From: P52-10 sp041397365
Lineage (GTDB): Bacteria; Pseudomonadota; Alphaproteobacteria; Rhizobiales; Xanthobacteraceae
DNA: 64,000 bases
Reading direction: 5' to 3'
Assembly (NCBI GenBank): GCA_041397365.1
Contig: JAWKWT010000008.1
Span: forward strand, 62,001 to 126,000
Positions 56,006 through 64,000 of this stretch are shown here, piece after piece (position 1 is the first letter of the stretch; every line of letters starts with the position of its first letter). The position numbers and the translations under genes were made by a program. The notes beneath the pieces were generated by a model that saw only the letters and a list, made by a program, of their open reading frames with translations, had not been told where the DNA came from and did no database searches.

Positions 56006-59000
56006 ATGCCAAACAAAATGCTTATCGATGCGACCCATCCGGAAGAGACAAGGGTGGTCGTGCTGCGCGGCAACCGCGTCGAGGAATTTGACTTCGAGTC
56101 CGCGCAACGCAAACAGCTCCGCGGCAACATCTATCTCGCCAAGGTGACGCGCGTCGAACCGTCCCTTCAGGCGGCCTTCGTCGAATATGGCGGCAACCGC
56201 CACGGCTTCCTGGCCTTCAGCGAAATCCATCCCGACTATTACCAGATCCCGGTCGCCGACCGTCAGGCGCTGATCGAGGACGAGGAGCGCGCCGCGCGCG
56301 AGGCCGAGGAGGAGTCCGAGAACCGTTCGCATCGGCGGCGGCGGCACCGCAATTCGCGCCGCCGCGGCGGCGGCGACCGCGTGCGCGGCGAGGCGATCGA
56401 AGGCGGACGCAACCGCCCGGCGCGGCCGCTGGTCGGCCAGATCGACCCGCACGGCAACGCCTATTACCGCTATCAGCCGCCCGCCGCAGAAGACGATATC
56501 GCCGCCACAGCCCAGCCCGCGGCCGACTCCGAAGCGCCGCCGGCACATGAAATCAGCATCGACGCGGTGTCCGATCCGGCCACTGCCTCCGGGCAGGTCG
56601 CCCCCGCCACCGATACGCTGCCGGTGATCGTGGCCGCGCCGCACGAGGCTGCCCCCGCCGAAGAGCCGCAGCCGGACGTGCTTCCCCCGGTCGCGGGCGA
56701 AACGGCCGAGCCCGCGGAGGACGTGATGTCGGCTGGAGCTACGGCCGGCGAAGCGGCTCCGGCCGAAGACGCCGTCTCGGTGCATGAAGAAGCTGTCGTT
56801 GCGCATGACGACGATGAGGACGACGAGGAAGAGACCGCCGAAGAGGACGTGATCGAGTCCGTCGGCGGCGACGATGCCATGGAGGAAGTGCCGGAGCGCA
56901 CCTTCCGTCCGCGCCGCCAGTACAAGATTCAGGAGGTCATCAAGCGCCGCCAGGTGATGCTGATCCAGGTCGTCAAGGAAGAACGCGGCAACAAGGGTGC
57001 GGCGCTGACGACCTATCTGTCGCTCGCCGGCCGCTACGCCGTGCTGATGCCGAACACCGCGCGCGGCGGCGGCATCAGCCGCAAGATCACCTCCTCGCAG
57101 GACCGCAACCGCCTGAAGGAGGTCGTGCAGGACCTCGACGTGCCGGAAGGCATGGGCGTGATCCTTCGCACGGCGGGAGCTGCCCGTACCCAGCCCGAGA
57201 TCAAGCGCGACTTCGAATATCTCCTGCGCGCCTGGGAGCAGGTGCGCGACCTGACGCTGAAGTCCACCGCGCCGACGCTGGTCTATGAGGAAGGCTCGCT
57301 CATCAAGCGATCGATCCGCGACCTGTTCAACAAGGAGATCGACGAGGTGATGGTCGCCGGCGAAGGCGGCTACACCGAAGCGCGCGACTTCATGAAGATG
57401 CTGATGCCGAGCGCGGCGCGCGCGGTGAAGCTCTATCGCGAAAACCAGCCGCTGTTTTCTCGCATGGGCATCGAGAGCCAGCTCGATGCGATGTTCTCGC
57501 CGACCGTGCAATTGCGTTCCGGCGGCTACATCGTCATCAACCAGACCGAAGCGCTGGTTTCGATCGACGTGAACTCCGGCCGTTCCACGCGCGAGCACCA
57601 TATCGAAGATACCGCGCTGAAGACCAATCTCGAAGCCGCCGAGGAAGTGGCGCGTCAATTGCGCCTGCGCGATCTGGCGGGGCTGATCGTCATCGATTTC
57701 ATCGACATGGACGAGAAGCGCAACAACCGCGCGGTCGAACGCAAGCTCAGCGATTGCCTGAAGCACGACCGCGCGCGCATCCAGGTCGGCCGCATCTCGC
57801 ATTTCGGCCTGCTCGAAATGTCGCGCCAGCGCATTCGCGCGAGCGTGCTCGAAAGCTCGACCGAGCCCTGCCCGCATTGCGGCGGCACCGGCCATGTGCG
57901 CTCCGTCTCGTCGGTCGCGCTGCAATTGCTACGCGGCGTCGAGGAAGTGCTGATGAAGGGCGCGACGCACGACCTCGTCGTCCGCACGCGCACCGAGGTC
58001 GCGCTCTATGTGCTGAACCACAAGCGCGGTCATCTGCGCGATCTGGAGGAAGGCTTCCAGGTCTCGATTTCGGTGCTGGCCGACGGCGCGCAGCAATCCT
58101 TTGTGATCGAGCACGGCGAACAGGTGCATACGCTCGAAGCGGCGAAGGCCCTGCTCGCGGCGCAAAACGCGGCCGCCAAGGCCGAGATCCATGAAGAGGA
58201 CGACGACCTCGCCGGCGACGAGACCGATGAATCGGCGGTCGCGGACGAGTCCGAGGGCCAGACGGTCTCCGCGGACATTGAGGACGGCTCGGAAGACGGC
58301 GAGCGGCGGCGGCGGCGCAAGCGGCGTCGGCGCGGCGGCCGCGATGCGCGCGAGGCGTCGGAGGAGACCGAGGAGAGCGCGCCGGTTGCAGCCGACAGCG
58401 CCGAGACCGAGGCGTCGGAAGAGGCTGAGGAATCCGCGGAAGCCGACGATGCGAACGGCGAAGACGGCGCGAACGGACGACGCCGGCGGCGCGGACGGCG
58501 CGGCGGACGGCGTCGGCGCGGCGGCCAGGAGAATGAGGAAGGCGCGGTCGCCGCGATCGGCGACGATCTTGGCGAAACGGCTGTCCCGGAAGTCGCCGAG
58601 GCGGTGTCCGATCTCGACGGCGACGTTCGCAGGATCGAGATCACGGTCGCCGACTCTCTCAAGGAGCCGGCCGCCGTTCAGGAGACGGTCGTCGAGGAGA
58701 CGCCGGTTCAAACGCTCGCCGTTGCGGAGAAAGATCAGCCACAAGCGCTCGCTGCTGTCGAAGTGCAGGAGACCGAGGCCGCGCAGGAATCGTCCGCAGC
58801 GACGCGCCGTCGCTCGACCGTTCGCGAGAAGGTGGTGTTCAAGACCGACGATGCAGCAATGTCCGAGCCGGCCGCCCAGCCGCGTGCGGCGGACGCGCCC
58901 GCATCGGGCGCATCATCCGGAACGGACGCATCGGTCACCGATTCACCGGCAACGGTTTCGGAGGCCGCGCCTGAGGCCGAATCCGCGCCCCGTCGCGCGG

Positions 59001-59032
59001 GCTGGTGGTCGCGCCGCTTCGGTGGCGGCTAG
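56006..59032 (+). CDS. rne: ribonuclease E
   Basis: Endonuclease that starts mRNA decay and processes rRNA and tRNA; 1008 residues. ATG 56006 (MPNKMLIDATHPEETRVVVLRG) is the family start. The S1 domain begins NIYLAKVTRVEPSLQAAFVEYGGNRHGFLAF and is interrupted after about residue 80 by roughly 200 residues: a basic patch (RRRRHRNSRRRGGG), an Ala/Pro/Glu linker and an acidic run (DDDEDDEEETAEED). Catalytic Asp lie in VSIDVNSGRS and IVIDFIDMDE; the zinc link is EPCPHCGGTGH. The C-terminal scaffold is low complexity with Arg-rich blocks (RRRRRKRRRRGGR, RRRRGRRGGRRRRGG) and ends GWWSRRFGGG. A strong terminator follows. Confidence 0.95.
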   Translation: MPNKMLIDATHPEETRVVVLRGNRVEEFDFESAQRKQLRGNIYLAKVTRVEPSLQAAFVEYGGNRHGFLAFSEIHPDYYQIPVADRQALIEDEERAAREAEEESENRSHRRRRHRNSRRRGGGDRVRGEAIEGGRNRPARPLVGQIDPHGNAYYRYQPPAAEDDIAATAQPAADSEAPPAHEISIDAVSDPATASGQVAPATDTLPVIVAAPHEAAPAEEPQPDVLPPVAGETAEPAEDVMSAGATAGEAAPAEDAVSVHEEAVVAHDDDEDDEEETAEEDVIESVGGDDAMEEVPERTFRPRRQYKIQEVIKRRQVMLIQVVKEERGNKGAALTTYLSLAGRYAVLMPNTARGGGISRKITSSQDRNRLKEVVQDLDVPEGMGVILRTAGAARTQPEIKRDFEYLLRAWEQVRDLTLKSTAPTLVYEEGSLIKRSIRDLFNKEIDEVMVAGEGGYTEARDFMKMLMPSAARAVKLYRENQPLFSRMGIESQLDAMFSPTVQLRSGGYIVINQTEALVSIDVNSGRSTREHHIEDTALKTNLEAAEEVARQLRLRDLAGLIVIDFIDMDEKRNNRAVERKLSDCLKHDRARIQVGRISHFGLLEMSRQRIRASVLESSTEPCPHCGGTGHVRSVSSVALQLLRGVEEVLMKGATHDLVVRTRTEVALYVLNHKRGHLRDLEEGFQVSISVLADGAQQSFVIEHGEQVHTLEAAKALLAAQNAAAKAEIHEEDDDLAGDETDESAVADESEGQTVSADIEDGSEDGERRRRRKRRRRGGRDAREASEETEESAPVAADSAETEASEEAEESAEADDANGEDGANGRRRRRGRRGGRRRRGGQENEEGAVAAIGDDLGETAVPEVAEAVSDLDGDVRRIEITVADSLKEPAAVQETVVEETPVQTLAVAEKDQPQALAAVEVQETEAAQESSAATRRRSTVREKVVFKTDDAAMSEPAAQPRAADAPASGASSGTDASVTDSPATVSEAAPEAESAPRRAGWWSRRFGGG

Positions 59033-59056
59033 CATTTTCATTCTGACGGAAGCGTC

Positions 59057-59085
59057 GAAATGGCCGGGCTTGTCCCGGCCATTTC
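59057..59085. terminator. strong bidirectional terminator between rne and an aminotransferase gene
   Basis: GAAATGGCCGGG (59057-59068) and CCCGGCCATTTC (59074-59085) form a perfect 12-bp stem with loop CTTGT, located between two convergent stop codons. A/T-rich stem bases give weak U runs on both strands. Confidence 0.8.
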
Positions 59086-59097
59086 CGTTTCGACACA

Positions 59098-60285
59098 CTA
59101 TCCCCGCAGCCAGCGCGTAATGCGGGCGACGGCTTCGCGCATGTCGTCCGCCGAGCGGGCGTAGGAAAACCGCACGAACGACTTTCCGCGGATCGGATCG
59201 AAATCGACGCCGGAGGTCGCAGCGACATGCGCCTCCTCCAGCATGCGGCGGGTGAAGTCGAGACTGTCGGAGGTGAATCTGGAAACATCCGCGTAGAGGT
59301 AGAACGCGCCGTCCGCCGGCAGGAACGTGTCCAGCCCCGCGCCCGGCAGACCGTCGATCAGAATCTTGCGGTTCACCTCGTAGCCGCGCTTGATGCGTTC
59401 CATCTCCTCGCGTCCCTCGACCGCGGCCTCCGCCGCGATCTGCGACAGCGTCGGCACCGAGATCGAGAGATTCTGCTGCAAGCGTTCGATCGGTCGCACC
59501 AGGGGCTCCGGTGCGACGATCCAGCCGACGCGCCATCCGGTCATGCAGAAATATTTCGAGAACGAATTGATGACGAGCGCGTCCGGCGACAGCGCCGCCG
59601 CCGTCGTCGCCGGGAAGGCATAGTCGAGGCCGTGATAGATCTCGTCGGAAATGAAACGGATGCCCTCGCCTTCCGCGGCCTGGATCAGCGCCGCGAGCGC
59701 CTCGCGCGTCATCATCGTGCCGGTGGGATTGGCGGGGCTCGCGACCAGCACGCCCTTCAGCGGCTTTTTGCGATGCTCGGCCAGCAGCGCTTCCGGCGAC
59801 AGCGCATAGCGCGTGGCGCTGGTGGTCTCGATCAAGACCGGCTCGCAGCCGAGCGCGGTGAGGATATGCCGGTACGGCGGATAGCCAGGAATGGTGACGG
59901 CGACGCGGTCGCCCGGCTCGAACAGCGACAGAAACGCCAGGATGAATCCGCCGGACGATCCGGTGGTGACGATGATCCGCTCCGGATCGACCTCGCAGGA
60001 ATGGGCGTCGCGATAGTGACGCGCGATGCGTCCGCGCAGCGACGGAATCCCGAGCGCCGAGGTGTAGTCGATCCGGGTGTTGTCCAGCGCCAGATGCGCA
60101 GCCGCGATCGCCACGCGCGGCGCCGGCTCCGCCGGCTGGCCGACCTCCAGATGGATGACATGTCCGCCGGCCGCCTCGATGCGCGCAGCCGCCGCCATGA
60201 CGTCCATCACCATGAAGGGCGGAACCTCGCTCCGCCTGGCAGGAGTGATCCGGCTTACGGGGCCGCCTTTTGATGTGTCGAGCAT
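59098..60285 (-). CDS. PLP-dependent aminotransferase, aspartate aminotransferase family
   Basis: A fold-type I aminotransferase of 395 residues, intact. Features: VIHLEVGQPAEPAP, GRIARHYRDAHSCEVDPERIIVTTGSSGGFILAFLSLFEPGDRVAVTIPGYPPYRHIL, VASPANPTGTMMTREAL, SDEIYHGLDYAFPA and PLP-lysine in VINSFSKYFCMTGWRVGW; the substrate Arg is in KSFVRFSYARS. It resembles aspartate/aromatic aminotransferases, but the exact amino donor is not clear. It converges with rne across the terminator and is divergent from the M48 gene. It is a different gene from the broken aminotransferase at 13.9-15.1 kb. Confidence 0.88.
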   Translation of the reverse strand: MLDTSKGGPVSRITPARRSEVPPFMVMDVMAAAARIEAAGGHVIHLEVGQPAEPAPRVAIAAAHLALDNTRIDYTSALGIPSLRGRIARHYRDAHSCEVDPERIIVTTGSSGGFILAFLSLFEPGDRVAVTIPGYPPYRHILTALGCEPVLIETTSATRYALSPEALLAEHRKKPLKGVLVASPANPTGTMMTREALAALIQAAEGEGIRFISDEIYHGLDYAFPATTAAALSPDALVINSFSKYFCMTGWRVGWIVAPEPLVRPIERLQQNLSISVPTLSQIAAEAAVEGREEMERIKRGYEVNRKILIDGLPGAGLDTFLPADGAFYLYADVSRFTSDSLDFTRRMLEEAHVAATSGVDFDPIRGKSFVRFSYARSADDMREAVARITRWLRG

Positions 60286-60555
60286 GGGTCGCCATTCAGG
60301 TTGAATCGCTTCACCCTTAGCACTTTTGTGCGACCGTGATCTTCTGCGACCCGGAGGGCCGCGAAGGACAACCGGCTCTCACTGTTCCGGATCATGCCCG
60401 AGGCGTCGCCAGAATGCCGCATTTGCCGGATTGTTGAGCGCGCACCGACGAATAGCTGTTGGCCAGCCTCCAAAATGCTGACAATGAGCAGCAGGGCCGA
60501 TCCGGGTGACATTCGCCGGACGAACGTGCTGAATGTTCATGACGCAGGGATGTTC

Positions 60556-61977
60556 ATGACGGTTTCGAAAGTGATTTCGGCAGGCGGCCGGTTCCGGCGC
60601 GGCGTCAGGGGCGGAATCGCCCTGCTCGCCGCCGCCGCCATGCTGCTCGCACCGATTCCGTCGCTCGCGCAACAGGCCCAACGCGGTCCGCCGATCATCC
60701 GCGATGCGGAGATCGAGCAATTGCTGCGCGACTACACGCAGCCGATCCTGCGCGCCGCCGGCCTCGCCAAGCAGAACGTGCAGGTCGTCATCATCAACGA
60801 GCCGACCTTCAACGCCTTCGTCATCGACGGCCGCCGCATCTTCGTGAATTCCGGCGCGCTGATGGAATCGCAGACGCCGAACCAGATCATCGGCGTGCTC
60901 GCGCACGAAGCCGGCCACATCGCCGGCGGCCATCTGGCGAAACTGCGCGAGCAACTCGCGCGCGCGCAGACGCAGATGATCCTCGCGACGATTCTCGGCG
61001 CGGGCGCGGTGATCGCCGGCGCGACCACCAATCGTTCAGGCAACAGCGGCATCGCCAATGCCGGCGCGGCGGCGCTGTCCGCGCCGGGCGAAATCATCCG
61101 CCGCACGCTTCTGTCGTATCAGCGCCAGCAGGAGGAGAGCGCCGACCGCGCCGCGGTCCGCTTCCTCACCGCCACCGGCCAGTCGCCGAAGGGCATGTAC
61201 GAAACCTTCAAGCGCTTCTCCGAACAGAGCCTGTTCATGACGCGCGGGGCCGACCCTTACGCGCAGTCGCATCCGATGCCGAACGAGCGCGTCGCGGCGC
61301 TTGCCGAATTCGCCCGGACCAGCCCCTATTGGGACAAGAAGGACGATCCCGCCCTCCAGCTTCGCCACGATCTGATGCGGGCGAAGATCTCCGGCTTCAT
61401 GGAGCGCGGCGACACCGCGCTGCGCCGCTATCCGCTCTCCAATGACAGCCTCGCCGCCCGCTACGCGCGCGCGATCGCGGGCTACCGGCATGGCGATCTG
61501 CGCAGCGCGATCAGCCAGATCGACGCGCTGATCCAGGTCCAGCCGAACAACCCCTATTTCCACGAGTTGAAGGGACAGGCGCTGCTCGAAGGCGCGCGGC
61601 CGAACGAGGCGATCGCGCCGCTGCGGCGGGCCGTCGCGCTCTCCGGCAATTCGCCGCTGATTTCGATGATGCTCGGCCAGGCGCTGGTCGCCTCCAACAA
61701 TCCGGCGCTCGCGGACGAGGCCATCAGGATCCTTCGCGGGGCGCTGGCGCGTGAACCCGAGGCCCCGCTCGGATACATGCAACTGGCGATGGCCTACGGG
61801 CGGAAGGGCAATTACGCGGAAGCCGACCTCGCCTCGGCGCAGGCCGCCTATCTTCGCGGCGACGCCAAGACCGCGCGGGACCTCGCGGCGCGGGCGAAAA
61901 CCCGGTTTCCGGTCGGATCGCCGGGCTGGGTCAAGGCCGACGACATTGTGAACACAAAAGTCACCGAGAAGCGTTAG
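60556..61977 (+). CDS. periplasmic M48 metallopeptidase with TPR repeats (BepA-like)
   Basis: A 473-residue exported zinc protease. The signal peptide is VRGGIALLAAAAMLLAPIPSLAQ. The M48 domain carries HExxH as GVLAHEAGHIAGGHLAKL and the third ligand Glu in RQQEESADRAAVRFL. The C-terminal half is tetratricopeptide repeats (RYARAIAGYRHGDLRSAISQIDALIQVQPNNPYFHELKGQALLEGARPNEAIAPLRRAV...). E. coli BepA, with the same layout, checks outer-membrane protein and LPS-transport assembly. ATG 60556 has AGGGA at proper spacing; ATG 60550 is close. It lies 46 bases upstream of the DsbA-like gene, probably in one transcript. Confidence 0.9.
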   Translation: MTVSKVISAGGRFRRGVRGGIALLAAAAMLLAPIPSLAQQAQRGPPIIRDAEIEQLLRDYTQPILRAAGLAKQNVQVVIINEPTFNAFVIDGRRIFVNSGALMESQTPNQIIGVLAHEAGHIAGGHLAKLREQLARAQTQMILATILGAGAVIAGATTNRSGNSGIANAGAAALSAPGEIIRRTLLSYQRQQEESADRAAVRFLTATGQSPKGMYETFKRFSEQSLFMTRGADPYAQSHPMPNERVAALAEFARTSPYWDKKDDPALQLRHDLMRAKISGFMERGDTALRRYPLSNDSLAARYARAIAGYRHGDLRSAISQIDALIQVQPNNPYFHELKGQALLEGARPNEAIAPLRRAVALSGNSPLISMMLGQALVASNNPALADEAIRILRGALAREPEAPLGYMQLAMAYGRKGNYAEADLASAQAAYLRGDAKTARDLAARAKTRFPVGSPGWVKADDIVNTKVTEKR

Positions 61978-62023
61978 TTTTCCGGAAACGAACCGCCCCG
62001 ACTCCCTGCCGAGGACTCTTTTC

Positions 62024-62791
62024 ATGTCTCTGTTCCGTCTGCTGGCTCCGGCCATCCTTGCCGCGACCGTTGCGCTCGCTCCCGCCAGCGTGTCGGCGCA
62101 GACATTTTCCGATCCCCAGCGCGAGGAGATCCACAAGATCATCCGCGACTATCTGATCGAGCATCCGGAGGTGCTGGAGGAGGCGTCGGCGGAGCTGACC
62201 CGGCGGCAGAGCGCGGCCGAAGCCGCCAAACAGGCGTCGATGGTCAAGAAGCACGCGGAAACCATCTTCAACTCGCCGCGCGGCGTGGTGGTCGGCAACC
62301 GCAGCGGCGACGTCAATTTCGTCGAGTTCTTCGACTACAATTGCGGCTACTGCAAACGCGCGATGCAGGACATGCTCGACCTGATGAAGTCCGACCCCAA
62401 AGTGCGCGTCGTGCTGAAGGAATTTCCGGTGCTCGGCCAGGGCTCGATCGAGGCGGCGCAGGTCGCCATCGCCGTGCGGATGCAGGATGCGAGCGGCAAG
62501 AAATATCTCGACTTCCACCAGAAACTTTTGAACTCGCGCGGTCAGATCGACAAGGCCAAGGCGCTCGCCGCCGCGAAGGAGACCGGCCTCGACATGGCGC
62601 GGCTGGAGAAGGACATGGCGGGCGCGGAGATCAAGGCGACGCTGGAGGAGAACTTCCGCATCGCCGAGGACATGGGCCTCAACGGCACGCCGAGCTATGT
62701 GATCGGCGATCAGGTCGTGGTCGGTGCCATCGGCCTGCCCGCCTTGAAAGAAAAGATCGCGATGGCCCGCTGTGGAAAATCGACCTGCTAG
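62024..62791 (+). CDS. DsbA family thiol:disulfide oxidoreductase
   Basis: A 255-residue periplasmic thioredoxin-fold protein. Signal peptide LLAPAILAATVALAPASVSAQ; then a helical region (EEIHKIIRDYLIEHPEVLEEASAEL) typical of the Com1/ScsC-like group, and the redox site FFDYNCGYCKRAMQDML with CGYC. The cis-Pro loop is GLNGTPSYVIGDQVVVGAIG. It probably oxidises or isomerises disulfides in exported proteins. ATG 62024 is well placed after the M48 gene. The stop codon lies within an 11-bp perfect hairpin that should end the transcript. Confidence 0.9.
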   Translation: MSLFRLLAPAILAATVALAPASVSAQTFSDPQREEIHKIIRDYLIEHPEVLEEASAELTRRQSAAEAAKQASMVKKHAETIFNSPRGVVVGNRSGDVNFVEFFDYNCGYCKRAMQDMLDLMKSDPKVRVVLKEFPVLGQGSIEAAQVAIAVRMQDASGKKYLDFHQKLLNSRGQIDKAKALAAAKETGLDMARLEKDMAGAEIKATLEENFRIAEDMGLNGTPSYVIGDQVVVGAIGLPALKEKIAMARCGKSTC

Positions 62792-62812
62792 AGCTTCGGT
62801 TCCGAAGCTCTA
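62789..62812 (+). terminator. terminator overlapping the stop of the DsbA-like gene
   Basis: TAGAGCTTCGG (62789-62799) and CCGAAGCTCTA (62802-62812) are perfect complements around TT, including the TAG stop. A T-rich stretch follows from 62816. Confidence 0.65.
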
Positions 62813-62839
62813 ACCTTTGGTTTTTGACGCTTTTTCTCT

Positions 62840-62875
62840 ACGCGAACCGGTGTCCACTTCACCCGAAAGCGCTAT
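62840..62875. repeat. Rhizobiales-type intergenic repeat, third related copy
   Basis: ACGCGAACCGGTGTCCACTT followed by CACCCGAAAGCGCTAT. The central AACCGGT-TCCACTT part matches the middle of the 39722 copy; the ends differ, so it is a variant of the same repeat class. The remaining 190 bases before aroQ hold no gene I can support. Confidence 0.6.
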
Positions 62876-63067
62876 TCGGGGGTCGCGAAACCGCGATATC
62901 CTGACGATCTGTTCGTCGCCGGCTCGGAAAAAGCGGGTTTTCTCGGGCGTTTTGAGGCATTTGCAGGGGGCGACGCATCCGGAAGGCTTCCCCTGTCCGG
63001 CCCGCTTTCCTATAAACCTGCGCAGCCGTCGCTTCTGGCGGCCTTGATTCGTCGTGATCTTTTCCGG

Positions 63068-63535
63068 ATGGCCGAAACCACGTCCAAGACGATCTATGTC
63101 CTGAACGGACCCAATCTCAACCTGCTCGGCACGCGGGAACCGCAGACCTATGGCACCGCCACCTTGCGGGACGTGGAGACGCTCTGCCGGCAGGCGGCCG
63201 CGACCTTCGGATTGGCGGCGGATTGCCGGCAGTCGAACCGCGAAGGCGAACTGATCGATTTCATCCATGAGGCGGGCGCGAAACGCGCCGCCGGCATCGT
63301 CATCAATGGCGGCGGCTATTCGCACACCTCGATCGCCATTCACGATGCGCTGAAGGGCGTCGACCTGCCGGCGGTCGAGGTCCACATCAGCAATGTCTAT
63401 GCGCGCGAAGAATTCCGTCACCATTCGTTCATCGCAAAGGCGACCTTCGCCTCGCTGACCGGCTTCGGCATCGAAGGCTATCGGCTCGCGATCGCCGGCC
63501 TCGCCGCCAAAATCGGCGCGACCGCCAAAACCTGA
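63068..63535 (+). CDS. aroQ: type II 3-dehydroquinate dehydratase
   Basis: Third step of the shikimate pathway: dehydroquinate to dehydroshikimate. 155 residues, intact. Conserved parts: YVLNGPNLNLLGTREPQTYG (Asn and catalytic Tyr/Arg loop), QSNREGELIDFIHEA, VINGGGYSHTSIAIHDAL, and EVHISNVYAREEFRHHSFIA with the catalytic His. ATG 63068 (MAETTSKTIYVLNG) lacks a strong ribosome binding site. accB follows after 26 bases; aroQ-accB adjacency is common in proteobacteria. Confidence 0.95.
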   Translation: MAETTSKTIYVLNGPNLNLLGTREPQTYGTATLRDVETLCRQAAATFGLAADCRQSNREGELIDFIHEAGAKRAAGIVINGGGYSHTSIAIHDALKGVDLPAVEVHISNVYAREEFRHHSFIAKATFASLTGFGIEGYRLAIAGLAAKIGATAKT

Positions 63536-63561
63536 CCCTTTCTCGAAAATCCGGATCGACC

Positions 63562-64000
63562 ATGGCCGCCAAGGCAAAAACCCCATCCGCAAAACCGACC
63601 GACGAACGCGAACTGATCCGCGATCTCGCCGCGTTGCTCGATTCCACCAATCTCACGGAAATCGAGGTCGAGCGCGAAGGTCTGCGCGTGCGCGTCGTGC
63701 GCAGCGTCACGGTCGCGGCCGCGCCGCAGTCCGTCGCCTACGCCGCTCCGGCGGGAACCGCAGCGACGGCGGCAGCGCCCGCTGCATCCGATCTCAGCAA
63801 GCATCCGGGCATGGTGCCCTCGCCGATGGTCGGCACCGCCTATATCGCCTCGGAGCCCGGCGCGCGTCCGTTCGTCGATATCGGCGCAAGGGTCGAGGCC
63901 GGGCAGACGCTGCTGATTATCGAGGCGATGAAGACCATGAACCAGATCCCGGCCCCGCGCTCCGGCACGGTGACGCAAATCCTGTTCGAGGACGGGCAGC
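63562..64000 (+). CDS. accB: biotin carboxyl carrier protein of acetyl-CoA carboxylase (3' end beyond window)
   Basis: Carries biotin between the carboxylase and transferase of acetyl-CoA carboxylase. 146 codons are visible. N terminus MAAKAKTPSAKPTDERELIRDLAALLDSTNLTEIEVE, an Ala/Pro linker, then the biotinyl domain: PGMVPSPMVGTAYIASEPGARPFV, with the biotinylated Lys in IIEAMKTMNQIPAP. ATG 63562 follows a weak ribosome binding site. Only a few residues of the family length are missing. accC is expected next. Confidence 0.95.
   Translation, partial: MAAKAKTPSAKPTDERELIRDLAALLDSTNLTEIEVEREGLRVRVVRSVTVAAAPQSVAYAAPAGTAATAAAPAASDLSKHPGMVPSPMVGTAYIASEPGARPFVDIGARVEAGQTLLIIEAMKTMNQIPAPRSGTVTQILFEDGQ

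Noticed and set aside
55602..56147. possible extra gene upstream of rne
   Set aside because: The frame overlaps the rne start, has no ribosome binding site and no resemblance to any family.
55991..57925. 644-codon frame antisense to rne
   Set aside because: It mirrors the catalytic core of RNase E and has no recognisable domain.

Overview
The window is GC-rich chromosomal DNA from an alphaproteobacterium, most likely of the Bradyrhizobiaceae/Nitrobacteraceae (Bradyrhizobium, Rhodopseudomonas, Afipia, Nitrobacter). This rests on protein character (PHA synthase, SUF operon with two cysteine desulfurases, RNase E with a split S1 domain, aroQ-accB pair, PAS_5-type protein), on Rhizobiales-type palindromic intergenic repeats (25009, 39722, 62840) and on a perfect CtrA-type box. 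I see no rRNA or tRNA gene, insertion sequence, prophage or CRISPR array. The content is mostly core housekeeping.

Layout. 0.2-5.4 kb: HdeD-like protein, the elongation factor P lysylation set (epmB-epmA facing efp) and an M23 peptidase. 5.5-10.9 kb: Tat-type lytic transglycosylase, recJ, two tandem enoyl-CoA hydratases. 11-15.6 kb: leftward group aminotransferase-hom-glpX-GNAT, plus a lipoprotein. 15.8-22.8 kb: phaC, MAPEG protein, metallo-hydrolase, paiB-argC behind an attenuator-like leader, Tat metallo-hydrolase, DedA. 23-29.6 kb: parE, an exported caspase-like protease, a DEAD-box helicase, a diguanylate cyclase. 29.6-37.6 kb: a leftward SUF iron-sulfur operon (cysteine desulfurase-sufB-C-D-S-T-VOC-sufA-TfoX-like). 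37.8-46 kb: hydrolase, MFS transporter, anmK, tyrS, a giant AsmA-like protein. 46-55.4 kb: peroxiredoxin, M23 peptidase, SDR, PAS protein, prfB, PBP1a, AmiC amidase. 56-64 kb: rne, aminotransferase, M48 protease, DsbA-like protein, aroQ, accB (cut by the window end).

Two things dominate. First, almost every long gene between 0.8 and 17.6 kb carries several single-base frameshifts (epmB, epmA, efp, M23, recJ, ECH1, glpX, hom, aminotransferase, phaC), while genes beyond 17.8 kb are intact apart from a local out-of-frame patch in anmK and one break in a PAS gene. Because housekeeping genes such as hom and glpX are hit and the proteins remain recognisable across frames, sequence error in that part is more likely than biology. 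Broken genes are given at their reconstructed extent and typed as pseudogenes only because they do not translate as written.

Second, upstream of paiB-argC there is a short self-contained unit: a sigma70-like promoter, a near-leaderless 19-codon ORF with five Arg codons (three in a row), and mutually exclusive hairpins ending in an intrinsic terminator. It has the architecture of a ribosome-mediated, arginine-sensing transcription attenuator ahead of an arginine biosynthesis gene. Other control signals include the programmed +1 frameshift of prfB, a CtrA box between amiC and rne, and long dyads upstream of the MFS gene and of sufB. Many genes serve the cell envelope (two M23 peptidases, MltB-like enzyme, AnmK, PBP1a, AmiC, AsmA-like protein, M48 protease, DsbA-like protein).
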